From a virus, in the IMG/VR virus record IMGVR_UViG_3300032893_000197, positions 1-35,243 of that record: a stretch of 35,243 bases of DNA, one strand, 5' to 3'. The notes under the pieces are model-generated. The model saw only the letters and a list, made by a program, of their open reading frames with translations. It had not been told where the DNA came from and searched no databases. The position numbers were made by a program, and so were the translations under genes. Within the stretch, counting starts at the first letter, position 1, and the number at the start of each line of letters is the position of its first letter. Below are positions 30,566 through 35,243 of this stretch, piece by piece.

Positions 30566-31704
30566 CCACCGAAACCCTAAAGCCTATGGCCCATAGCCAT
30601 TCCCGACTCGTTACATTCAGCCAATGTCCCTTGAGTTACAAGCTTCAATACCTCGACCACGCGCCGATAGAATCCTCGGACGCTCTGGAGATCGGATCCG
30701 CCGCCCATGAGTTCTTTGATCGCTGGGTAACGCTTTCCAAGGGATTCAAGGATTGGTCGGGTGGCGATCTAAAAATGGCCCCTGGATTTGAAAAGATCGC
30801 CGCCGAAGCCTTCCAATCAGAAGCCCGGAACCAGGACAACTACAAGGACTATCTGGAGATCTGCAAGACCTTTGCCGCCGCCTACAAGCCTGACCCGGCC
30901 TACCCGATTGTTAAGCCCGAGCGCCAAGTGGCCTTCAAGGCCCATTGGATCCCCTGCTCCTGGAATGATCCCCAGGTCATGTTCCGGGCCAAGATCGACC
31001 TGATTGAGGAGCCGGCCGCGCAGCCGGTCAAGAAAATCCGCATCACGGACTACAAGACCGGGTTTTCCGGGCAAGTCAATTCCTTCCAACTGGACGTTTA
31101 TGCTTTCGTGGCAAGCCTTTTGTATGGGGCGCTGGAGCAGGTAGAAATCCAGTTCTACTACATCAAAAGCGGATTCAAGCAGGTGAAGCTCCTGGAGGTC
31201 AAAGACCTGGACGTGACCCGGATCCAGCTTGAAGCCCTCATGGAAAGGATCGAGGGGGAAACCAAATGGAAGGCCAAACCCGGCCAAAGGTGCCTGAATT
31301 GCTCCGTAGCAGCTAGCTGTAGCGAAAAGCCTAGCGGTTTAAGGGCCATATCCTCACCGGAGGAGGCAATCAGCCTTGGGACCGAAATAGCCCTATTGGA
31401 TGCCCAGGCAAAGGCCAAAAAGAAGGCCCTCAATTCGTATTGCCGGGAGCATGGGGCGGTGGAGGCCGGGGGCCTGGTCTACAATCACTATCCCCAGGAA
31501 AACATGGTTGTCGACATGGGACCGTTTCTTTCAGCCTTGGTGAGCTATCAGATAGACCCGGCTGCGGTACTCAACCCCGACTCCAGGGCCATCAAGAAGG
31601 CCATGAAGGACACGCCGGGATTCCAGGAAGCGGTGACGCCCTACATTGGATACGACGTGACGACCCGGTTCTACAGCAAGAAGGCCGAAGAATCTGATGA
31701 ATGA
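30562..31704 (+). CDS. Cas4/AddB-like Fe-S PD-(D/E)XK exonuclease (380 aa)
   Basis: The core is GSAAHEFF (45-52), FRAKIDLIE (Asp146), IRITDYKTGFSG (Asp163-x-Lys165) and the QLDVYAF helix (Gln176/Tyr180), the RecB-type nuclease motifs. Cys22 (FSQCPLSYKLQY) with Cys244, Cys247 and Cys253 (RCLNCSVAASC) has the spacing of an AddB/Cas4 4Fe-4S cluster. This nuclease would produce single strands for the annealing protein encoded next to it. The C-terminal about 120 residues have no clear homology to my eye (helical KAKKKALNSYCREHG). It starts by ATGA coupling. Confidence 0.75.
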   Translation: MTTETLKPMAHSHSRLVTFSQCPLSYKLQYLDHAPIESSDALEIGSAAHEFFDRWVTLSKGFKDWSGGDLKMAPGFEKIAAEAFQSEARNQDNYKDYLEICKTFAAAYKPDPAYPIVKPERQVAFKAHWIPCSWNDPQVMFRAKIDLIEEPAAQPVKKIRITDYKTGFSGQVNSFQLDVYAFVASLLYGALEQVEIQFYYIKSGFKQVKLLEVKDLDVTRIQLEALMERIEGETKWKAKPGQRCLNCSVAASCSEKPSGLRAISSPEEAISLGTEIALLDAQAKAKKKALNSYCREHGAVEAGGLVYNHYPQENMVVDMGPFLSALVSYQIDPAAVLNPDSRAIKKAMKDTPGFQEAVTPYIGYDVTTRFYSKKAEESDE

Positions 31705-31765
31705 TACGGTGCTGTGCTTGTTGGCCGGCATTGTTTTGTTCATCATTCTTTGGGTGATTGATTGA
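31697..31765 (+). CDS. Single-pass membrane micro-protein (22 aa)
   Basis: MNDTVLCLLAGIVLFIILWV followed by ID is one membrane helix. It overlaps the nuclease end by 8 bases and the next start by one base (TGATG). Such micro-proteins are typical of tightly packed phage operons; function unknown. Confidence 0.4.
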   Translation: MNDTVLCLLAGIVLFIILWVID

Positions 31766-32073
31766 TGTTCGATTTAATATGGAGTCCCTATGGTCTTAAA
31801 GAGCCAGAAAAAGAGTACCGATTCCACCCCAAAAGACGTTGGCGTTTTGACTATGCTTACCCCGACTCCAGAATTGCTGTTGAGATTGAAGGAGGAATTT
31901 GGGTACATGGCCGGCACAATCGCGCTGCCGGGTTCCTGGGTGATCTCGAAAAGTACAATCAGGCGGCGAAAGATGGCTGGCGGATATTCCGTTTTACTCC
32001 GCATCAACTTAAAACCGGTGAAGCCCAAAGTTTTATGAAAGGGGTTTTAGATGTGCCGCACCATCAACCCTAG
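31765..32073 (+). CDS. Small PD-(D/E)XK endonuclease (DUF559/Vsr-like, 102 aa)
   Basis: KEYRFHPKRRWRFDYAYPDS, then RIAVEIEGGIWVHGRHNRAA and DLEKYNQAAKDGWRIFRFTP, shows Glu17, Asp29 and Glu40-x-Glu42 and an 'E-K-x-N ... GWRhhRhTP' tail. This is the layout of a phage nuclease family often labelled endonuclease or Holliday-junction resolvase. The usual Lys of ExK is Glu here, as in many members. It may resolve branches during recombination or packaging. Confidence 0.65.
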   Translation: MFDLIWSPYGLKEPEKEYRFHPKRRWRFDYAYPDSRIAVEIEGGIWVHGRHNRAAGFLGDLEKYNQAAKDGWRIFRFTPHQLKTGEAQSFMKGVLDVPHHQP

Positions 32074-32281
32074 AGTCAGAACTTGCTCGAAATGCAAAAG
32101 GAGAAGCTACAAGCGAATCTGCTGGAAATGCTTTAAGAAATCCCCCGCAGGGCTGAAAAAAAGTCGAGAGGCATTAAGAGCTTGGCGCAAAATCGACAAG
32201 AATCGGATACGGGAGCCGAAAGAAAAAGGTCTATCGCCAGAAGAATTTGCGAAGTACCTCGTTCCACCCTCTTATGTGTAA
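32051..32281 (+). CDS. Basic zinc-ribbon protein (76 aa)
   Basis: MCRTINPRVRTCSKCKRRSY followed by KRICWKCFKKSPAGLKKSRE has a CSKC/CWKC zinc ribbon and a long basic helix. The first eight residues MCRTINPR resemble those of the next protein (MCKTINPK). It begins inside the nuclease end; nucleic-acid binding is likely. Confidence 0.5.
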   Translation: MCRTINPRVRTCSKCKRRSYKRICWKCFKKSPAGLKKSREALRAWRKIDKNRIREPKEKGLSPEEFAKYLVPPSYV

Positions 32282-32501
32282 GACGATCAACCCTAAAAGC
32301 ATCGCCTACGATCAGCTTGCTGGCTGGCGTAAGGGCACGAGGGAATATAAAGAAATGCGCGTCACTATCGGCGTCTGTTCCTGCCGCGATCTTGTGATCT
32401 GGGCCTGGTTGCCTGGGTACGAAAAGCAGAAAGTGGAGTGCGAAATCAAACCGGATTGGAGCGTGGCCACCAATGACGACAGATACCGTAAATATGGTTG
32501 A
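32274..32501 (+). CDS. Unknown protein with MCKTINPK start (75 aa)
   Basis: The ATG at 32274 lies in the end of the preceding gene. It starts MCKTINPKSIAYDQLAGWRK, then IGVCSCRDLVIWAWLPGYEK. Two clustered Cys (CSC) and Trp-rich strands are visible. Family not recognised. Confidence 0.45.
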   Translation: MCKTINPKSIAYDQLAGWRKGTREYKEMRVTIGVCSCRDLVIWAWLPGYEKQKVECEIKPDWSVATNDDRYRKYG

Positions 32502-32604
32502 GGTTCTTAGGCTTCTGGAGAAAGCCCTGAACTTGGCAAAAGCCGTCGGTTATACGCAAGTGTTTCAAGAAGAGCTTACAGCCATGATCGAGAAATTAAA
32601 GTGA
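32473..32604 (+). CDS. Small helical protein (43 aa)
   Basis: MTTDTVNMVEVLRLLEKALN, later GYTQVFQEELTAMIEKLK, is two helices. It starts inside the previous gene and ends by GTGA overlap with the membrane-protein gene. Confidence 0.4.
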   Translation: MTTDTVNMVEVLRLLEKALNLAKAVGYTQVFQEELTAMIEKLK

Positions 32605-33512
32605 CGCCTAAGAAGGCCATGTTTTTTCTGTTGAGCGTGTTTGTCTGGTGGGGTCTTACTTTCACCTACCATGAAAGGGGACATTGGCTTCATCATTGCG
32701 CGGCCCTGGCGGGAAAAGTGCCCTTTGATCCTGGCGATCCTTGGCATCCTTGGTGGAACCTGGCGTGGTTGTGTCACTTCGGCAAGTACATGGTTTGGGT
32801 GAGCGCGAGCGTGACGGCTTTGGCTTTCCTTATCCTGGCACTGGCCGTTCCCGAAACGCCTCTTGTTTGGACCGCACTCTTTTTCATCCCCTGGCTTCCT
32901 GAGTTGTTCTACCCGATGCGCTGGATGCGGCCAGAGGCCTACACATTCTTTGCGGTTGTTCTGGCTTCCGCCTTTATTCATTTGATGGACATTCCCGCGA
33001 TTGCGATTCTAGTAGGAGCTGTTTGTATCGGGGCTTTTGACATTCATCCCCAAGGAGCTTTTGTTTTTCCTGCGGTCCTTGTGGCCGTAAAGGGAGCCAA
33101 AGCAAGGCTCTGGTGGATCGCCGTATGCCTGGGAGCTTTTATCTTTATTGAGCGTAATGTGCCCTGGCAGGAAATGTATGTCTGGCTAAAAGTCAATCAC
33201 TATCTCCATGCCGATACATTCTTTTCCTTGCCGTATCCAGACAACTTCAAATGGTTGGGCCCCGCTCTTTTCGGAGCTGGCGGCCATCACATGTTCCTGA
33301 TCCACATAGCAATCAAGATATTTCTCTTCGGGGCGATGGGATACGCTCTCACACAGAAAAAGAGCCTTCCCTATGCCACATACCGCTTCATTCTCTTTTC
33401 CTTCGCCTATTGCCTGTCCGTAGGGCTGTTCTCAGGGCAACAGTATCCCGCACTCACCGAGCCGTTCATATTCCTTGGAGGTCTTGCCTCATGCGACGCA
33501 TTGTTGGCGTAA
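32601..33512 (+). CDS. Polytopic membrane protein, GT-C-like (303 aa)
   Basis: About eight hydrophobic segments are visible (for example FFLLSVFVWWGLTFTY, SVTALAFLILALAVPE, ILVGAVCIGAFDIHP). The first extramembrane loop carries YHERGHWLHHCA, an acidic residue where GT-C glycosyltransferases have a catalytic Asp/Glu. The last part (SVGLFSGQQYPALTEPFIFL) resembles the end of such enzymes. A phage GT-C could modify host surface glycans to block superinfection. Sequence identity to a known family is not shown, so this is tentative; it could also be a different polytopic protein. Confidence 0.4.
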   Translation: MTPKKAMFFLLSVFVWWGLTFTYHERGHWLHHCAALAGKVPFDPGDPWHPWWNLAWLCHFGKYMVWVSASVTALAFLILALAVPETPLVWTALFFIPWLPELFYPMRWMRPEAYTFFAVVLASAFIHLMDIPAIAILVGAVCIGAFDIHPQGAFVFPAVLVAVKGAKARLWWIAVCLGAFIFIERNVPWQEMYVWLKVNHYLHADTFFSLPYPDNFKWLGPALFGAGGHHMFLIHIAIKIFLFGAMGYALTQKKSLPYATYRFILFSFAYCLSVGLFSGQQYPALTEPFIFLGGLASCDALLA

Positions 33513-33637
33513 TCGTCTTGGTGAATTTCATCTTTATGACCTTGGTCACGCTCCACGGCCTCGCCTATCAAATGGGATGGGCTAAAGCCTGGGGCCATTG
33601 GGGATTTCTGACAAGGAATTTTTTATGGGGAAGATAA
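33491..33637 (+). CDS. Membrane mini-protein (48 aa)
   Basis: MRRIVGVIVLVNFIFMTLVT has one membrane segment, followed by an aromatic, Gly-rich tail (GWAKAWGHWGFLTRNF). It overlaps the polytopic gene by 22 bases and the next gene by 13, consistent with a coupled membrane set. Confidence 0.45.
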   Translation: MRRIVGVIVLVNFIFMTLVTLHGLAYQMGWAKAWGHWGFLTRNFLWGR

Positions 33638-33834
33638 CAGCCGTCAGCTACATCATCCTGATTCTTTTGATCCTCTCCATTTGCGTGATGATCGCCGCCC
33701 TGGGCATTACCGGTTGCGCCCATGAGCGGCCTTCTTCCTATCGAAACGATGGGTTTGTAGGGAGCTGTCATGTTCATCAAGAATCCATGCAAAACGTAAA
33801 AATCTCGGATGAAATGCCCAACGATCATGCTTAA
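33625..33834 (+). CDS. Lipoprotein-like small protein (69 aa)
   Basis: The ATG at 33625 gives MGKITAVSYIILILLILSIC and a possible lipobox ITGC (Cys31), then a polar tail HERPSSYRNDGFVG. It could alternatively be a simple membrane-anchored protein. Confidence 0.45.
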   Translation: MGKITAVSYIILILLILSICVMIAALGITGCAHERPSSYRNDGFVGSCHVHQESMQNVKISDEMPNDHA

Positions 33835-33928
33835 AATTGTACTTGTAGTTCTCGTCATTCCAGTTGTTTTGATAGTTCTCTTAGTCGGGTCTTTGGGTCT
33901 TTACTGGAAGTTGAATGGGAAGCTGTGA
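33827..33928 (+). CDS. Single-pass membrane micro-protein (33 aa)
   Basis: MLKIVLVVLVIPVVLIVLLV is one membrane helix followed by a short basic tail (WKLNGKL). It starts inside the preceding gene. Confidence 0.4.
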   Translation: MLKIVLVVLVIPVVLIVLLVGSLGLYWKLNGKL

Positions 33929-33946
33929 TGAGGAGGGGGCTTGACT

Positions 33947-34123
33947 ATGTTTGACAATTCAAAGTGCGGGTATTGCGCCTTGACGGCAGATGAAGATCCT
34001 GCAAAGCGCGTCGCGAACATCATCTGTCATTGGTTTTCCGATTGTCCTTTGGGAGTTCCTGATCCAAATATTCTGGCGGAAGCTCTTAATGCTTTCAAAA
34101 AAGGATCTTGCATTGAAATTTAA
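33947..34123 (+). CDS. Cys-rich small protein (58 aa)
   Basis: MFDNSKCGYCALTADEDPAK and ICHWFSDCPLGVPDP: CxxC plus C..C, a probable metal site. A GAGGAGGGGG ribosome site precedes the ATG. Confidence 0.45.
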   Translation: MFDNSKCGYCALTADEDPAKRVANIICHWFSDCPLGVPDPNILAEALNAFKKGSCIEI

Positions 34124-34262
34124 GTGGCTGATATTTCCCTGGATAGCGATATGCGTCTTGGCCTTTCTGCCAGCGTTGCTGGTGATCTGGCTTTCGAATT
34201 TGATGGGCTTGGATTTTTTCAAGGACTGCACGGAAGAGCCCGAATTGACTTGGAAGAAATGA
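34089..34262 (+). CDS. Single-pass membrane protein (57 aa)
   Basis: The frame contains WLIFPWIAICVLAFLPALLV, one membrane helix, and an acidic-tailed end (KDCTEEPELTWKK). It overlaps the end of the Cys-rich gene. An ATG at 34089 is used here; a TTG at 34113 with a closer AAAGGATC site is an alternative start. Confidence 0.4.
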   Translation: MLSKKDLALKFKWLIFPWIAICVLAFLPALLVIWLSNLMGLDFFKDCTEEPELTWKK

Positions 34263-34640
34263 CGAAAGGGGTGTTATGAAACGATTGATCTGGCTGTTGG
34301 CGTTGCCGTATGTGGTGAGAATGTCTAGCGAGTCGCCACGGTGCGAAGGTTATATCGCCGATTGCAAAGAGAAAATCTGCATGACCGTGACATGCTCAGA
34401 ATGGAGCAACGCGCGTTATTGGTACAGCATCCAAGTAGATACCGAGACGACGTACACGTTCGCCAATGAAGAGTTTGCGCGGGATGTTGCAGAGAGTCTC
34501 AACGAGGCGCATGAGCGACGGAAACGCCCGCCAATGTGGTACGTGCTTCCGCCTGACGTAATCAAGCGGTCATCGACGACGTTTCACCTTTACGACGATA
34601 TGTTACCAGCAGGCGGCTTCTACAAATGACGAAAGGGGTG
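34257..34640 (+). repeat. 17-base direct repeat AAATGACGAAAGGGGTG flanking one gene
   Basis: Exact copies at 34257-34273 and 34624-34640, each covering a stop codon and the following AAAGGGG ribosome site. The gene at 34276-34629 is thus bounded by identical junctions and could have been inserted or duplicated as a cassette. Confidence 0.5.
34276..34629 (+). CDS. Unknown protein with possible leader (117 aa)
   Basis: MKRLIWLLALPYVVRMSSES starts with a basic-hydrophobic stretch that may be a short leader. Then follow RCEGYIADCKEKICMTVTCS (four Cys) and beta-rich WYSIQVDTETTYTFANEEF. The end (VLPPDVIKRSSTTFHLYDDM) is polar. Function unknown; flanked by the direct repeat. Confidence 0.45.
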   Translation: MKRLIWLLALPYVVRMSSESPRCEGYIADCKEKICMTVTCSEWSNARYWYSIQVDTETTYTFANEEFARDVAESLNEAHERRKRPPMWYVLPPDVIKRSSTTFHLYDDMLPAGGFYK

Positions 34641-34648
34641 CGAGGGCG

Positions 34649-34882
34649 GTGAAAGATCAATTCACATTTAACATTCCAATTCCTAGTCCCTGTTGTGGCA
34701 GGGATTGCTTGTGTTGGGCGTACTATCCAGAGGATTACAAGGTCTATATTTGCAGGAATTGTTTAAAGATTATTCCAAGAAAAGAAGCGCTACCCTGTAT
34801 TCGTTTTGCGCGCAGGCAATTTAAAGACGCAATTAAAGACGGGCTAGATGCTTTTCGATACGGCTTGCGCCCCGTCGAATGA
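34649..34882 (+). CDS. Zinc-ribbon protein (77 aa, GTG start)
   Basis: MKDQFTFNIPIPSPCCGRDC continues LCWAYYPEDYKVYICRNC: C-rich pairs CCGRDC and CRNC form a probable ribbon, then a basic helix (CIRFARRQFKDAIKDGLD). The GTG start fits the AGGGCG spacing. Confidence 0.45.
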   Translation: MKDQFTFNIPIPSPCCGRDCLCWAYYPEDYKVYICRNCLKIIPRKEALPCIRFARRQFKDAIKDGLDAFRYGLRPVE

Positions 34883-34884
34883 TT

Positions 34885-34925
34885 TGCGGGTGGTGCGCGT
34901 GAAAACGCCAAACTGGCCACCCGCA
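34885..34925 (+). promoter_or_regulatory. Leader hairpin before the last full gene
   Basis: TGCGGGTGG (34885-34893) and CCACCCGCA (34917-34925) form a perfect 9-bp stem with a 23-base loop. It lies between genes and just upstream of a GGAGG ribosome site; no U-tract follows. This is the third intergenic stem in the right arm. Confidence 0.45.
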
Positions 34926-34942
34926 CCAATTGGAGGAACGAA

Positions 34943-35164
34943 ATGAGAAAAACCTACAAGCACTACACGGTATTAACTACGGAAAGGCTCAATGAAATTC
35001 GCAATTCCATCGAGCAAGAACATAAAACTCCTCAATTCGTTTCTCGAAACTGGCTAATAGAATCCTTGTCTCAATGCGTTTGTTACCTAGAGGGAATCGG
35101 TTGTTTAGAATCCATCCCGAAGATGGCCTTTCCTGAATCCAAAGGAGCCCCCGGCGATGAGTGA
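34943..35164 (+). CDS. Unknown small protein (73 aa)
   Basis: MRKTYKHYTVLTTERLNEIR, then SRNWLIESLSQCVCYLEGIG, is helical with a C-x-C pair. GGAGGAACG site. It overlaps the next gene by 8 bases (ATGAGTGA). Confidence 0.45.
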   Translation: MRKTYKHYTVLTTERLNEIRNSIEQEHKTPQFVSRNWLIESLSQCVCYLEGIGCLESIPKMAFPESKGAPGDE

Positions 35165-35243
35165 AATTAAGATGATCTCCATTCCGATAGAAAAGTTCAA
35201 TGCTCTTGAATCCGAGAACGCCTCCCTTCGGGCTTTGGCGGGG
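35157..35243 (+). CDS. Partial CDS at right edge
   Basis: The first 29 residues (MSEIKMISIPIEKFNALESE, then NASLRALAG) look like the start of a small coiled-coil or 'I-P-x-x-x-Y-x-x-L' phage protein. It runs off the window. Confidence 0.4.
   Translation, partial: MSEIKMISIPIEKFNALESENASLRALAG

Overview
The window is a contiguous piece of a tailed double-stranded DNA bacteriophage (or prophage-like element) with short-tailed, podovirus-like architecture. The evidence is a terminase large subunit, a P22-sized portal, a putative scaffold, a major capsid protein, a head-tail adaptor, a nozzle/stabilisation-type protein, tail-fibre-like proteins and very large internal proteins. There is no sheath, tail tube or tape measure. 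The overlapping spanin-like pair and several Sec/lipoprotein signals point to a Gram-negative (diderm) host. The sequence alone does not name the host; the compact ATGA/GTGA-coupled genes of mostly unknown function resemble uncultured environmental phages. No tRNA, rRNA, CRISPR array, insertion sequence, integrase, DNA polymerase, holin or endolysin was recognised, and both edges cut through genes.

Left arm (1-24.0 kb, minus strand, read right to left): a VRR-NUC-type nuclease, a small-terminase-like HTH protein, two small proteins, a GroES-like co-chaperonin with its own promoter, a mini zinc ribbon, a signal-peptide-bearing structural protein, a second mini zinc ribbon, an unknown protein, a stand-alone NFACT-R (DUF814) domain, and the large terminase. 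Then come seven small basic or structural accessory proteins, portal, coiled-coil protein, scaffold candidate, CxxC protein, decoration candidate, major capsid, coiled-coil protein, beta-rich fibre-like protein, adaptor, nozzle-like protein, fibre tip, two internal virion proteins, a 1566-residue giant internal protein, and the start of an ATP-grasp/PurD-like gene at the left edge. The unusual trait is that the adaptor, nozzle and fibre-like proteins all begin with convincing Sec signal peptides fused just ahead of the expected N-terminus of the virion protein.

Regulatory switch (24.0-24.3 kb): divergent promoters flank three TTTACCGTC-type repeats. The leftward promoter is followed by a short leader ending in a hairpin plus U-tract directly before the first late gene, which suggests antitermination or attenuation of the late operon.

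Right arm (24.3-35.2 kb, plus strand): early/middle genes. These are small unknown proteins, a DUF2958 protein, an ECF-like sigma factor, zinc ribbons, an overlapping i-spanin/o-spanin-like pair, a secreted Cys-rich protein, a roughly 320-base structured non-coding gap, replication/regulatory small proteins (winged helix, ribbon-helix-helix), a recombination pair (putative annealing protein plus Fe-S Cas4/AddB-like nuclease), a second small PD-(D/E)XK nuclease, and a cluster of membrane proteins including a polytopic GT-C-like protein. A coherent reading is that the early operon makes recombination functions and a sigma factor, and the sigma factor and/or antitermination then turns on the leftward packaging and virion operon. 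This regulatory link is inference.
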